A stretch of DNA of 64,000 nucleotides from Dehalococcoidia bacterium (GCA_020847985.1 JADLBC010000054.1:1-64000), one strand, 5' to 3'. Shown: positions 28,392-37,906, numbered from the stretch's first letter. Program-made: numbers and translations. The notes: generated by a model not told the origin, from the sequence alone.

Positions 28392-28426
28392 AAACGGGGC
28401 GGCTCCTGCGCGGAGCCGCCCCGTTT
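28392..28426. terminator. bidirectional intrinsic terminator
   Basis: A perfect 15-bp inverted repeat, AAACGGGGCGGCTCC (28392-28406) and GGAGCCGCCCCGTTT (28412-28426), surrounds a 5-nt loop between the convergent 87-aa gene and the bactofilin gene. The T-tracts are short (3) but present for both strands. Confidence 0.75.
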
Positions 28427-28448
28427 GCGTCTTTGCCGAATGACGGTG

Positions 28449-29102
28449 CTAGTTGCGATCGAGGGTCGCCGAACGCTCCTCGCTGGAAACGAGCGCGAAG
28501 TTCGGGGCTTCGCGGTTGCGGGAGGTCCAGCGTGAGCTGGAACCGCGGCCACTGGCGCCCGGGGTCTCGGTGGATTCCTCGGTCGCGGCCTTTTCGCCCT
28601 TGAGGGGAATCGGCGCGGCCGCGGCGGGAGCGGCAACTTCGCCGCCGGCCGAGGGCATCGTCTGCACGGTGCCGGTAATGGTGGCGCCTTCCTCGACGAC
28701 GAACGTCGCGGCCTTGATCGTCCCGTTCACGACGGCGCTGCCAGCGAGCACGAGCCTGCCGGAGCAGACGATGTCGCCATCGCAAGTGCCGCGGACGACG
28801 GCCTCGCGCGCCTCGATGCGGGCTTTCGCCTTCGCATCCTTTTCGATGGTGAGCACGCCGCGGCAAATGACTTCGCCGCTGACGCTGCCCAGGATGCGGA
28901 GGTCTTCGCCGGCCTCGTAGCGGCCATCGAACGAGGACCCGGCATCGATGATGCTTTCGTTGCGGCGGCTAGCGGTGGTATCGCCTTCGTCGCTTTCGCG
29001 GCCGCGGCGGACCACGGCTTCCGGCGCCTGCTCATCGCCGAACGCCGGCGGGAGGTCGGCGTAGCCGCCGTCGTCGCGGCCGCCCTTCCTGCTGATCTGC
29101 AT
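28449..29102 (-). CDS. bactofilin-family protein
   Basis: This 217-aa protein has a central DUF583/bactofilin beta-helix (about 55-135) with rungs such as GRYEAGEDLRILGSVSGEV, AREAVVRGTCDGDIVCSGR and VVNGTIKAATFVVEEGATITG. Disordered, charged N-terminal and Ala/Ser-rich C-terminal tails flank it. Bactofilins polymerise without nucleotide and organise cell shape or envelope machinery. ATG 29102 has TGGAGGAA upstream, and a CATACT hexamer about 30 nt upstream may be its -10. Confidence 0.88.
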   Translation of the reverse strand: MQISRKGGRDDGGYADLPPAFGDEQAPEAVVRRGRESDEGDTTASRRNESIIDAGSSFDGRYEAGEDLRILGSVSGEVICRGVLTIEKDAKAKARIEAREAVVRGTCDGDIVCSGRLVLAGSAVVNGTIKAATFVVEEGATITGTVQTMPSAGGEVAAPAAAAPIPLKGEKAATEESTETPGASGRGSSSRWTSRNREAPNFALVSSEERSATLDRN

Positions 29103-29246
29103 GGTTTCCTCCAGTGCCCCCCGCAAGGCAAGTATGTGGGTTCCTGTGCCCGCTCGCACGTTACGCGCGCCATCCCGGGGGTGTCCACACCACCGTAAAG
29201 GGTTGGTGGGGTACCGGGAACGTCCGTGCGGCGAGCGGGACTCGGG

Positions 29247-31691
29247 CTACAGGACGATGTTCAGCAAGCGGCCGGGGACGTAGATCACGCGCCGCGGCTC
29301 CTTGCCATCGAGCAGTGCGACCACCCTCGGCGAGGCCAGGGCGGCGATGCGCGCTTCCGCCTCGGTGCAGGCCGCGGGCAGCACAAGGCGGTCGCGCACC
29401 TTCCCGTTGACTTGCAGCGCCACCTCCACCTCGTCGTCGCGGGCGAGTTCGGGGTCGAAGGCGGGCCACTCGGCGGTGTGGACGCTGTAGCCGCCGCCGA
29501 TTCGCTCCCAGAGCTCTTCGGCGATGTGCGGAGCGAGGGGCGCGGTGAGGAGCACGGCGGCGCGCATCGCTTCGTCCCAGGCCTGGCCATCGACGGGCCC
29601 GGCATCGCGCGCGCGCTGCATCGCCGTCGTGTGCTCCATGAGCCGCGAAATGAGCGTGTTGAAGCTGAACGCCTCCATCCCTTCGGTCACATCGCGAATG
29701 GTCTTGTGGGTGGCGCGCCGCAACGCCCGGGCGCCCTCGGATGCGAGGTCGTCGACGAACTCGGGCGGTTCGGTGCCGAGCGACCAGAGGCGGTTGAGCC
29801 AGCGCACGATGCCGGCCATGCCCGTCGGGTTGTAGGGCCCGCCCTGGTCCCAGGGGCCGACGAACATGAGCTGGCAGCGGAAGGCGTCGCTGCCCCACTG
29901 CGAGACCTGGTCATCCGGGGCGACAACGTTGCCCCGGCTCTTGGACATGCGGTTGCCATCGGGCCCGAGGATGACGCCCTGGTTGAAGAGGCGGATCATC
30001 GGCTCGTCGCCCTGCACCACCCCCATGTCGCGCGCGGCCTTCCAGAAGAACCGCGTGTAGAGCAGGTGCATGACGGCGTGCTCGGCGCCGCCCGTGTACT
30101 GGTCGACCGGGAGCCAGCGTGCGGCCGCTTCGGGCGAGACGGGGTGCTCGGCGTTGTGCGGGTCGGCATAGCGCATCTGGTACCAGCTGGAGCACATGAA
30201 CGTGTCCATGGTGTCGGTTTCGCGGCGTGCGGCGGCGCCGCATTCCGGGCACGGCACGTTGACCCATTCGGGGATGCGCGTGAGCGGCGACTTGCCGGAG
30301 GCATCGAAGGTGACCGAATCGGGCAGAAGCACGGGGAGGTCGGCCTCGGGGACGGGGACGATGCCGCAGGCCTCGCAGTGGATCATGGGGATGGGCGCGC
30401 CCCAGTACCGCTGCCGCGAGATGAGCCAGTCGCGCAGACGGTAGTTCACGGTGGCTTCGCCAACGCCACGCTCGGCGGCGAAAGCGACCACGCGGGCGAA
30501 GGCATCGGCAGCCGGCGTGCCATCGAACGGCCCGGAATTGACCATGCGGCGGCCCTGGGCGAAGGCGGCCTCCAGCGGCTTCGTGACATCGATCTCCTCG
30601 TGATCGAACACGGGAACGATGTCGAGGCCGTACTTGCGGGCGAAATCGAAGTCGCGCTGATCGTGCGCGGGAACGGCCATGATCGCGCCCGTGCCGTAGG
30701 TCACGAGCACGTAATCGGCGATCCAGATGGGCACGCGCGCGCCGTTGAACGGATTGATGGCATAGGCGCCGGTGAACGCGCCCGTCTTCTCCGTGTCGGT
30801 GGAGAGCCGTTCGATCTCGGTCTGGCGGCTCGTCTGGGCGGCGTAGACTTCGACCTCGGCGCGCTGGCCGGCCGTCGTGATGCGCGCGACAAGGGGATGC
30901 TCGGGCGCGACGACCATGAAGGTCGCGCCGTACACGGTATCGGGTCGAGTAGTGAAGACCTTCAACCGCTCCTCGATGCCGGGAACATCGACCGCGAACT
31001 CCAGGAAGGCGCCCTCGGAGCGGCCGATCCAGTTCGTCTGCATGGTGCGAATGCGCTCGGGCCACTGGATGCCCTCGAAGCGCAGCAGCTCCTCGGCGTA
31101 CGCGGTGATTTTGAAGAACCACTGCGTGAGGAAGCGGCGCTCGACGATGTCGTCCGAGCGTTCGCAGCGGCCATCGACGACCTGCTCGTTGGCGAGGACG
31201 GTGTGGCAGCCGGGACACCAATTGGCGGCCGCCTCGGCGCGGTAGGCGAGCCCCCGCTTGTACAGCTGGAGGAACCACCACTGCGTCCAGCGATAGTACT
31301 CGGGGTCGCTCGTGACGACTTCGCGGTCCCAATCGAAGCTCGCGCCCATGAGGCGGAGTTGCCCGCGCATGCGCTCGATGTTGGCGTAGGTCCATTCGCG
31401 CGGGTCGATGCCGCGCTTGATGGCGGCGTTCTCGGCGGGCAGTCCGAAGGCATCGAAGCCCATGGGGAAGAGGACGTTGTGCCCGCGCATGCGCCGGTAA
31501 CGAGCGGCGACATCGCTCGGGGCCATGGCGTACCAGTGGCCGGTGTGCAGGTCGCCCGAGGGGTACGGGAACATGGTGAGGGCATACCAGCGGGGACGCG
31601 GGTCGTCATCGCGAGCGTGATAGAGGCGGTCAGCCTCCCAGCGGGCCTGCCAGCGTGATTCGATAGCGTGCGGCTCGTAGCGTTCGGCCAC
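29247..31691 (-). CDS. leuS: leucine--tRNA ligase
   Basis: This 814-aa class I synthetase charges tRNA-Leu. The HIGH-type motif is in FPYPSGDLHTGHWYA (about 47-61), and the KMSKS-type motif in GNRMSKSRGN. The CP1 editing domain is present (TTRPDTVYGATFMVVAPEHP). A zinc-like pair occurs in EACGIVP and CPECG. The C-terminal anticodon-binding domain and VNGKVRDRL are complete. ATG 31691 gives the family N-terminus AERYEPHAIESRWQARWE. No T-box element is seen upstream. Confidence 0.96.
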   Translation of the reverse strand: MAERYEPHAIESRWQARWEADRLYHARDDDPRPRWYALTMFPYPSGDLHTGHWYAMAPSDVAARYRRMRGHNVLFPMGFDAFGLPAENAAIKRGIDPREWTYANIERMRGQLRLMGASFDWDREVVTSDPEYYRWTQWWFLQLYKRGLAYRAEAAANWCPGCHTVLANEQVVDGRCERSDDIVERRFLTQWFFKITAYAEELLRFEGIQWPERIRTMQTNWIGRSEGAFLEFAVDVPGIEERLKVFTTRPDTVYGATFMVVAPEHPLVARITTAGQRAEVEVYAAQTSRQTEIERLSTDTEKTGAFTGAYAINPFNGARVPIWIADYVLVTYGTGAIMAVPAHDQRDFDFARKYGLDIVPVFDHEEIDVTKPLEAAFAQGRRMVNSGPFDGTPAADAFARVVAFAAERGVGEATVNYRLRDWLISRQRYWGAPIPMIHCEACGIVPVPEADLPVLLPDSVTFDASGKSPLTRIPEWVNVPCPECGAAARRETDTMDTFMCSSWYQMRYADPHNAEHPVSPEAAARWLPVDQYTGGAEHAVMHLLYTRFFWKAARDMGVVQGDEPMIRLFNQGVILGPDGNRMSKSRGNVVAPDDQVSQWGSDAFRCQLMFVGPWDQGGPYNPTGMAGIVRWLNRLWSLGTEPPEFVDDLASEGARALRRATHKTIRDVTEGMEAFSFNTLISRLMEHTTAMQRARDAGPVDGQAWDEAMRAAVLLTAPLAPHIAEELWERIGGGYSVHTAEWPAFDPELARDDEVEVALQVNGKVRDRLVLPAACTEAEARIAALASPRVVALLDGKEPRRVIYVPGRLLNIVL

Positions 31692-31849
31692 GGTCGTTCA
31701 CCTCATGGGGGAGTACTGGGGTCGGCGAATGCATCGGGGAGCCCCGCCGGCTATGCGCCGCGGGGCCGGGGAAGGGAGAGCCGCGGCAGGTTTCGCACGG
31801 GCGGCTCGGGCGCGCGGCGGGCGCGCAGCGGTATCGCAGTCACCGTTCG

Positions 31850-31879
31850 ATCCTACCCGATGGCGGAATCGGAGTCACA
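31850..31879 (-). promoter_or_regulatory. candidate leuS promoter
   Basis: On the minus strand TGTGAC (31879-31874) and TAGGAT (31855-31850) are spaced by 18 bp, about 160 bp before leuS. The leader between them and the ATG is GC-rich and can form hairpins (for example GAGCCGC with GCGGCTC). Confidence 0.3.
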
Positions 31880-31904
31880 CGCGGCCCGGCGAGCGGCGAC
31901 GGCC

Positions 31905-32396
31905 TCACTGGTCGGGCGTTTCGTCGAGGCGGTCGCGGCGATCGCGCGTGTGCACCCGGCGCCGCACATCCGGGTCGCCGACGTGGGCCCGGGCGTGGGA
32001 GAAGACGTAGTTCGACACCGGCGCGAGTTCGAGCAGGAGGATGAGCAGGCCGGCGAGGAGGGCGGCCACGAGCCAGAGCTGTTCGGACACGAGGAGGCCG
32101 AGCGCGGCGAGCACCCAGACGGTGGCGGCCGTGGTCACGCCCGCCACGCCATCGCCGCGCTGGAAGATGAGCCCGGCGCCGAGAAAGCCAATGCCCTGGA
32201 CGACGCCCGCGGCGATGCGGGAATCGCCGAAGTGGTGGCTGGCTTCACCGAACATGGCGGCGCCGAGGCACACGAGCGCGCTGGTGCGGATGCCGGCTTC
32301 GTGGCCGCGGAATTCGCGTTCGATCCCAACGGCGCCGCCCAGTCCGAGCGCGATCAGGAGCCGCAGGAAGATGTCGAACTGGTCCGCGTTGCTCAC
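31905..32396 (-). CDS. MgtC/SapB-family membrane protein
   Basis: This 163-aa protein has the MgtC N-terminal domain: IFLRLLIALGLGGAVGIEREF, HEAGIRTSALVCLGAAMF, GVVQGIGFLGAGLIFQ and GVTTAATVWVLAALGL, with about four or five transmembrane helices. The C-terminus is short, hydrophilic and basic. Family members are implicated in magnesium limitation or regulation of membrane ATPases. GTG 32396 overlaps the stop of the upstream gene (GTGA), so the two are coupled. Confidence 0.85.
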   Translation of the reverse strand: MSNADQFDIFLRLLIALGLGGAVGIEREFRGHEAGIRTSALVCLGAAMFGEASHHFGDSRIAAGVVQGIGFLGAGLIFQRGDGVAGVTTAATVWVLAALGLLVSEQLWLVAALLAGLLILLLELAPVSNYVFSHARAHVGDPDVRRRVHTRDRRDRLDETPDQ

Positions 32397-32956
32397 TTGC
32401 GCGCCTTGTAATGGGCCACGACGAGGGTCTCGAACTTGCGGGCGGCCGAGCATTCGCGGCAGGTGAGGTACCAGATCCAGACGTCGTCGGGCTTGCGGCC
32501 GTACTTCTCGCGCGCCTCCGTTTTGGTGCGCTCGACGGCGCTTTTCATCTCGCCCCAGGGGACTTCGAGCAGGCGGCTGAAGGCGAATCCGCCCGGCCGG
32601 GTGACCTTCAGCCCGGCGGGCACATCCTCGACTTCGAGCAGGAGCTTGCGGCTCATGCGGCCGCCGCCGAGCAGGACCATCGCATCGGCCGGGATGGTGG
32701 CCCCGGCGCGGCGCGCGCGGTCCTCCAGGTGATGCCGGATCGTGCCATAGCCAATGGGAACACCGAGCAGCGCGTTGACCGCGTCCTGGAGGAAGGCGAT
32801 ATCGGTCCAGTCGCTTTCGATGCCGTCCCAGTCGGCGGGATCGAGCCGCGGACAGTCGCAGGCGGCAGGCGAGGGAGCGCCCGCGGGGGCGGATGCGGTG
32901 GGCGGCGTACCCTTGCTGAAGTCCGGCACGGGGACGCGTTTGCGTTCTTCGGTCAC
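32393..32956 (-). CDS. hypothetical cysteine-motif protein, 187 aa
   Basis: I do not recognise a family. The protein carries CDCP at about residue 33 and CREC near residue 172, pairs that could together bind a metal. The middle is mixed alpha/beta (WTDIAFLQDAVNALLGVP, GGGRMSRKLLLEVEDVP), and no membrane segment is seen. GTG 32956 lacks a Shine-Dalgarno but has TATCCT exactly 6 nt upstream, supporting a leaderless start. It is followed by the overlapping MgtC-like gene and is divergent from the carboxylase subunit gene. Confidence 0.65.
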   Translation of the reverse strand: MTEERKRVPVPDFSKGTPPTASAPAGAPSPAACDCPRLDPADWDGIESDWTDIAFLQDAVNALLGVPIGYGTIRHHLEDRARRAGATIPADAMVLLGGGRMSRKLLLEVEDVPAGLKVTRPGGFAFSRLLEVPWGEMKSAVERTKTEAREKYGRKPDDVWIWYLTCRECSAARKFETLVVAHYKARK

Positions 32957-32962
32957 GTTTGC

Positions 32963-32968
32963 AGGATA
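32963..32968 (-). promoter_or_regulatory. -10 element of a leaderless promoter (cysteine-motif gene)
   Basis: TATCCT on the minus strand is separated by 6 nt (GCAAAC) from GTG 32956. Confidence 0.5.
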
Positions 32969-33125
32969 GCAGAGGGGTGCGGGGCGGATGCGCCAAGGGG
33001 TGCCCGATGCTAGGATTCGGCGCGGACGTGGGACCGTCCCGTGGCCGGCGCGTCGAGCCGGAGGCCGCGCGCCCGACGAGGAGAGCGGGCGCGGGACATT
33101 CTCCCCCGTGTGAGAGGCCCAGCGA

Positions 33126-34673
33126 ATGCCGGAACAGTTGACCTCGGAGCAGAAGCTCGCCCAGTTGAACAGCATGAAGGCCGCGGCGCTTGCCGGCGGC
33201 GGGCAGAAGCGGATCGACGCGCAGCATGCGCGCGGGAAGCTCACGGCGCGCGAACGCGTCGACCTGCTCCTCGATCCCGGGAGCTTCGAAGAGATCGACA
33301 TGCTGGTGAAGCCGCGCGGTTCGGGTGTCGATGCCGTCGCGGAGGCGGTGGTCACCGGCTGGGGCAAGGTCGATGGCCGCCCCGTGTATGTGTATTCGTT
33401 CGACTTCACGCTCCTCGGCGGCTCCCTGAGCGAGGCCGTGGGCGAGAAGATCTCGAAGGTGATGAACCTGGCGATGTCGACCGGTGCGCCCGTGATCGGC
33501 ATCCAGGACTCGGGCGGCGCGCGCATCCAGGACGGGTCGGAGGCGCTGCGCGGCTATGGCGACATCTTCTGCCTGAACGTGCTCGCCAGCGGCGTCATCC
33601 CGCAGCTGACGGTCATCATGGGGCCTTCGGCGGGTGGCGGCGCCTACAGCCCGGCGCTCACCGACTTTATCTTCGCGACCGAAGGGTCCGGGCAGATGTA
33701 CATCACCGGCCCCGATGTGATTCGCGCGGTGACAGGCGAGGAAGTGACGCACGAGGAACTCGGCGGCGCGCACTCGCTGGCGACGCGCTCCGGCGTGGCC
33801 CACTTCGCCATCCAGGGCGAGGAGGAGACGCTCGCCGAAGTGCGGCGCCTGCTTTCGTTCCTGCCTTCGAACAACGCCGAAGACCCGCCCCTCGTGCCGA
33901 GCGGGGACGACCCGGACCGCGCGGAGGAGGACCTCCTGACGCTGGTGCCGGTCGAGCCGAACCGCCCCTACGACGTGCGCGAGGTGATCGACCGGATCGT
34001 CGATGACGGCGATTTCATGGAAGTGCACGAGCTGTTCGCGCCGAACATGGTGGTCGGCTTCGCGCGCATGGCGGGCCAGAGCGTGGGCATCGTCGCCAAC
34101 CAGCCGATGGCGCTGGCGGGCTCGATCGATATCAACGCGAGCCGCAAAGCCGCGCGCTTCGTCCGTTTCTGCGACGCGTTCAACATCCCCGTGGTGACGC
34201 TCGTCGACACTCCCGGCTACCTGCCGGGGATCACGCAGGAGTACGGCGGCATCCTGACGCATGGGGCGAAGCTGCTCTTCGCCTATTCGGAGGCGACGGT
34301 GCCGAAGATCACGGTCGTGCTGCGCAAGGCCGTCGGCGGAGCCTACCTGGCGATGGGTTCGAAGAGCATGCGCACGGACATGAACTTCGGCTGGCCGACC
34401 ACGGAAATCCCCGTCATGGGCCCCGAAGGCGCGGTGAACGTCGTCTATCGCGAGGAGCTCGCGAACGCGGCCGACCCGGCGGCGCGGCGCCAGGAGCTCA
34501 TCGAGGAGTACCGCCAAAAGCTGGCGAACCCCTACATCGCCGCCGGGCGCGGCTTCCTCGATGACGTGATCGACCCGCGGCACACCCGCCGGAAGATCAT
34601 CAAGGCGCTGGAGATGCTCCGGAACAAGGCGGACCGCAACCCGCCGAAGAAGCACGGGAACATCCCGCTCTAG
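33126..34673 (+). CDS. acyl-CoA (propionyl-CoA type) carboxylase carboxyltransferase subunit
   Basis: This 515-aa biotin-dependent carboxyltransferase beta subunit is of the PccB/MmdA type. It transfers CO2 from carboxybiotin to an acyl-CoA, most likely propionyl-CoA. Landmarks are GKLTARERVDLLLDPGSFEEID, the oxyanion loops SGGARIQDGSEALRGYGDIF and GPSAGGGAYSPALTDF, and VDTPGYLPGITQEYGGILTHGAKLLFAYSEA. Methylmalonyl-CoA decarboxylase alpha is an alternative. The biotin carboxylase and biotin carrier subunits are not in the window. Confidence 0.92.
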   Translation: MPEQLTSEQKLAQLNSMKAAALAGGGQKRIDAQHARGKLTARERVDLLLDPGSFEEIDMLVKPRGSGVDAVAEAVVTGWGKVDGRPVYVYSFDFTLLGGSLSEAVGEKISKVMNLAMSTGAPVIGIQDSGGARIQDGSEALRGYGDIFCLNVLASGVIPQLTVIMGPSAGGGAYSPALTDFIFATEGSGQMYITGPDVIRAVTGEEVTHEELGGAHSLATRSGVAHFAIQGEEETLAEVRRLLSFLPSNNAEDPPLVPSGDDPDRAEEDLLTLVPVEPNRPYDVREVIDRIVDDGDFMEVHELFAPNMVVGFARMAGQSVGIVANQPMALAGSIDINASRKAARFVRFCDAFNIPVVTLVDTPGYLPGITQEYGGILTHGAKLLFAYSEATVPKITVVLRKAVGGAYLAMGSKSMRTDMNFGWPTTEIPVMGPEGAVNVVYREELANAADPAARRQELIEEYRQKLANPYIAAGRGFLDDVIDPRHTRRKIIKALEMLRNKADRNPPKKHGNIPL

Positions 34674-34702
34674 GCACCAGGAGCCTGGCGGGACACGGAA
34701 CC

Positions 34703-35935
34703 ATGGGGGCAAACATGGCCATCGATGTCCGGCCGATCACGGAAGACCAGTACGCGGAGTACGCCGCAAAGCGGACCAATGCGTTCGGCGGCGACGCGCG
34801 CCCGGAGCGGCTTGTGTTCCGCCCGGGGATGGTCGATCTCGAACGGTGCTTCGCCGCCTACGAAGACGGCGTCATGGCGGGCACGGCGGCGGCGTTCACC
34901 TACCGCATGGGCACGCCCGGCGGCGATGTGCGCTGCGCGGGCGTGACGGGCGTGACGGTGCAATCGACGCACCGCCGCCGGGGCATCCTCACCGCGATGA
35001 TGCGGACGCAGCTCGAGCAGGCGCGTGACCTTGGCGAACCCGTCGCGGCGCTCTGGGCCTCGGAATCGGTCATCTACGGGCGCTTCGGGTACGGGGTCGC
35101 AAGCGAGCAGTACGAGACGACCATCGAACGCGCGCACAGCGCCATCGCGGCGACGCCCGCGAAGGGCCGCTGCCGGCTGCTGACGCGCGAAGAAGCCGAG
35201 CAGGCACTCCCGCCGCTCTGGGAGGCCGAACGCGCGCGCCGGCCGGGGATGATGACCCGCTCCGAGGGCTGGTGGCGCATGCGCATCTTCGACGACGCCG
35301 AGTGGGACCGCGGCGGCCTTTCGGCGAATCGCTACGCGCTCTACGAAGAGGACGGCCGGGCGCTCGGGTACGCGCGCTACCGGGTGAAGGCCGATTATGA
35401 CGACCAGCACCTGCCCACTGGGCGGCTGCGCGTCGAGGAGCTGTTCGGGCTCACACGCCAGGCGCAGGTGGGGCTTTGGACTTATGTCTTTGGAGTCGAC
35501 CTCATCCGCACGATCGAGGCGTTCATCCGCCCGGCCGACGACCTCGTGCCGTGGATTCTCGCGGACCGGCGGCGGCTGCGGCGCATCCCCGTCGACTCCG
35601 TGTGGCTGCGGCTGGTCGATATCCCGGCCGCCTTCGCCGCGCGGCGCGCACGGGCGGAGGGGCGGGTCGTGGTCGAAGCACAAGATTCCTTCCTCCCGTG
35701 GGCGGGCGGCCGATTCGCCATCGAAGCAGAGGGCGGCGAGTTGCGGGCGAAACCCACGACGGAATCCGCGCAGCTAACCATGGACACGACGGCGCTGGCT
35801 TCGCTGTACCTGGGCGGGTTCCCGGCATCGCTGCTGGCGCTTGCCGGGCACATCGAAGGCGACCCGCGGCAGCTGGCCGTGGCCGACGCGATCCTCGGAT
35901 GGCCGGTGGCGCCGTGGTCGCCCGAGATCTTCTAG
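34703..35935 (+). CDS. Eis-like GNAT N-acetyltransferase
   Basis: This 410-aa protein has the Eis layout. The N-terminal GNAT domain carries the acetyl-CoA loop VQSTHRRRGILTAMMRTQL at about 90-108 and the IYGRFGYGVASEQY segment. A second GNAT-like domain (about 150-290) follows, then a C-terminal SCP2-like domain (about 300-400; TTALASLYLGGFPASLLALAG). Eis enzymes acetylate amines of drugs or peptides using acetyl-CoA. The start could be ATG 34703 or ATG 34715 (MAIDVRPI). It is 29 bp after the carboxylase gene. Confidence 0.88.
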   Translation: MGANMAIDVRPITEDQYAEYAAKRTNAFGGDARPERLVFRPGMVDLERCFAAYEDGVMAGTAAAFTYRMGTPGGDVRCAGVTGVTVQSTHRRRGILTAMMRTQLEQARDLGEPVAALWASESVIYGRFGYGVASEQYETTIERAHSAIAATPAKGRCRLLTREEAEQALPPLWEAERARRPGMMTRSEGWWRMRIFDDAEWDRGGLSANRYALYEEDGRALGYARYRVKADYDDQHLPTGRLRVEELFGLTRQAQVGLWTYVFGVDLIRTIEAFIRPADDLVPWILADRRRLRRIPVDSVWLRLVDIPAAFAARRARAEGRVVVEAQDSFLPWAGGRFAIEAEGGELRAKPTTESAQLTMDTTALASLYLGGFPASLLALAGHIEGDPRQLAVADAILGWPVAPWSPEIF

Positions 35936-36121
35936 CGCACCGGCGGCGCACATCGCGACAACCCCGCGGCCACGGCGAGCGGCGAAGATGGACACCGGGG
36001 AGCCTGTTCGGCCGCGCCGCGTGAGGGGGTTTTCGCGCCGGTGAGTGCGGGATCTCCTGATGCCCACGCGGGCCCAACTCCCCGACACTGGCTTCCAGAA
36101 TGGGCAAAGTGAGGCAAGGCC

Positions 36122-36970
36122 ATGGCCGGTCAGGTTCGATCGCGCGCTGAGATACTGCTCCAGGCTGTGAATTCGCTGCCGCCTCTGCCAGCGGTCGCGA
36201 TGCGCGTCATGCAGGTTTCGCAGGACCCCCGCGCGAGCGCGAGCGACCTGGCGCTGGTGGTTTCCGCCGACCCGGGCCTGAGCGCGACGATCCTCCGCGT
36301 GGCGAACTCGGCGGCCTACGCGCGGGCGAAGCAGGTCACGTCGGTGCAGGAAGCGCTGGTGGTGCTCGGCTTCGTGCAGGCGCGAAACATCGCCGTGAGC
36401 GGCGCGATCACGTCCCGCTATGCCCCGGACGCCCTCAACGCGCTCTTCCGCATCGATGCGTTCTGGCGCCATTCGATCGCCGTCGGCTTCCGGGCGAGCG
36501 AGCTGGCGGGCAAGAGCCGGCGGCTCGATGTGCCCAGCGCGTTCACGGCGGGCATCCTCCACAACATGGGCCGCCTCGCGATGTTCTATGCCGACCCCGC
36601 CGGGCTCGACCAGGTCGTGGCCGAGATGCTGCGCAGCGGCCGCCCTCTCGAGGATGTCGAGCGCGAGATGCTGGGGTACGACCACGCCGAGGTGGGCGGC
36701 GCACTCGCGCGGCGCTGGCGCCTCCCCGCCGATATCGCCGACGCGGTCTCGAAGCATCACGCCGCGGCGGATCTGCCCGAGATCACCCTCGCGTCCGTGG
36801 TGGCGCAGGCGAACGAATTCTGCATGGAGCACGGCATCTACCCGGGCTACGTGGTCCCGGGCGCCGAGGACGTGAAGTCGACGCCCGAGCTCGCCCGGCT
36901 GATGAAGCGGGTCGACCAGCTGATGACGCTCATCACCGGTCCGGCCGAACCGGTCAGGGTTGTCGCCTGA
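36122..36970 (+). CDS. HDOD-domain signalling protein
   Basis: This 282-aa protein consists of an HDOD domain at about 10-210: LQAVNSLPPLPAVAMRVMQ, ADPGLSATILRVANSAAYA, VLGFVQARNIAV, FWRHSIAVGFRASEL and FTAGILHNMGRLAMFY. The HD-type metal residues are only partly kept, as is usual in HDOD proteins, which act as regulatory or scaffold modules rather than phosphohydrolases. It stands alone after a 186-bp gap without features and converges with the lipid kinase gene. Confidence 0.88.
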   Translation: MAGQVRSRAEILLQAVNSLPPLPAVAMRVMQVSQDPRASASDLALVVSADPGLSATILRVANSAAYARAKQVTSVQEALVVLGFVQARNIAVSGAITSRYAPDALNALFRIDAFWRHSIAVGFRASELAGKSRRLDVPSAFTAGILHNMGRLAMFYADPAGLDQVVAEMLRSGRPLEDVEREMLGYDHAEVGGALARRWRLPADIADAVSKHHAAADLPEITLASVVAQANEFCMEHGIYPGYVVPGAEDVKSTPELARLMKRVDQLMTLITGPAEPVRVVA

Positions 36971-36985
36971 CCCTGCCTTTGCGAG

Positions 36986-37906
36986 TCAGCTAGACGGGCC
37001 GCCGATGATTGGCGGCAACGGCCCCGCGGGCACCCGCACCAGGAGCGCGCGCGGTCGTAGGCCGAACCGCATGGGCGTGACACCGGCGTAGTCGCCATCG
37101 AGCTGGACCGGTAGGCCCGGGGTTTCGACCACAAGCTCCGGGACGGCCGCATCGAGCACGGCGGAATCGCCGCGGAGCCGGCCGAGCAGCAGCCGCGCGG
37201 AGACGCGGAGCGCGGCGCCCGGGCTATTCGGCGCCAGGGCGACCATATCGAGCAGGCCGTCATCGGCGAGGGCGCCCGGCGAGAAGCGCACGCGGCCGCC
37301 GTACAGGCGGGTGTTGCTCAGCACCATCATCGTCACCCGTGCTTCGTGCGCCGAATCGCCCGCGACCCATCGAACGGACTGGCCGGCTGCCGCGGGAAGC
37401 ATGCGCGCGCCCTGGACAACGTAGGCGAGGTCGCCGATGCGGCGTTTGAGCGCCTTCGAAACATCGCGGGTAACGGCGGCATCGAAGCCGATGCCGGCCA
37501 TCAGCAGGAAGCGGTGACCATCGGCGACCCCGAGATCGATGGCGACGGACTGGCCACCGAGGTGCGTATCGACCGCGGCGCGCAGGCCCCGGGGGATGCC
37601 GGTTTCGCGTGCCCAGACGTTCACGGTGCCGCGCGGCAGCGCCGCGAGCGCGGTATCGGAGCGTTCGATGCCTTCGGCGGCGACGCGGAGGGTGCCATCG
37701 CCGCCGGCGACGAAGAGGAGCGCGTCGCCGCGGTTGGCCGCACGGCTGGCGGCGCGCGTCATCGCCAGCGGCGAATCGGGAAACTCGACGCGCGTCTCGA
37801 TGCCGTGCCGCTGGAGGTAGGCCTGCAGGCGCTCCGCGGGGAACTTCGCGCCTACGCCCCGGGCGGCGAGATTCACGAGCAGCGTGGCGGTCGGATTTGG
37901 GTGCAT
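36986..37906 (-). CDS. diacylglycerol kinase-family lipid kinase
   Basis: A protein of about 306 aa with the DAGK catalytic fold: LLVNLAARG at the start, the nucleotide-binding GGDGTLRVAAEG, ALPRGTVNVWARETG, AIDLGVADGHRFLLMAGIGFDA and the C-terminal QLDGDYAG. It probably phosphorylates a membrane lipid alcohol. I prefer ATG 37906 (MHPNPTATLLVN), which matches the family start. ATG 37936 would add 10 residues and has a GGGTGGG block upstream, so it remains possible. The gene is divergent from the double-VOC gene. Confidence 0.88.
   Translation of the reverse strand: MHPNPTATLLVNLAARGVGAKFPAERLQAYLQRHGIETRVEFPDSPLAMTRAASRAANRGDALLFVAGGDGTLRVAAEGIERSDTALAALPRGTVNVWARETGIPRGLRAAVDTHLGGQSVAIDLGVADGHRFLLMAGIGFDAAVTRDVSKALKRRIGDLAYVVQGARMLPAAAGQSVRWVAGDSAHEARVTMMVLSNTRLYGGRVRFSPGALADDGLLDMVALAPNSPGAALRVSARLLLGRLRGDSAVLDAAVPELVVETPGLPVQLDGDYAGVTPMRFGLRPRALLVRVPAGPLPPIIGGPSS

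Noticed and set aside
29226-31658. 810-codon plus-strand frame opposite leuS
   Set aside because: It mirrors a full-length leucyl-tRNA synthetase and has no recognisable domain.
31692-31904. Possible T-box leader before leuS
   Set aside because: The antiterminator core (GGGTGG...ACCGCG type) is not found on the minus strand, and the hairpins seen are generic GC-rich pairs.
35936-36121. Possible RNA gene in the gap before the HDOD gene
   Set aside because: No tRNA signature, terminator or known riboswitch pattern is seen in these 186 bp.
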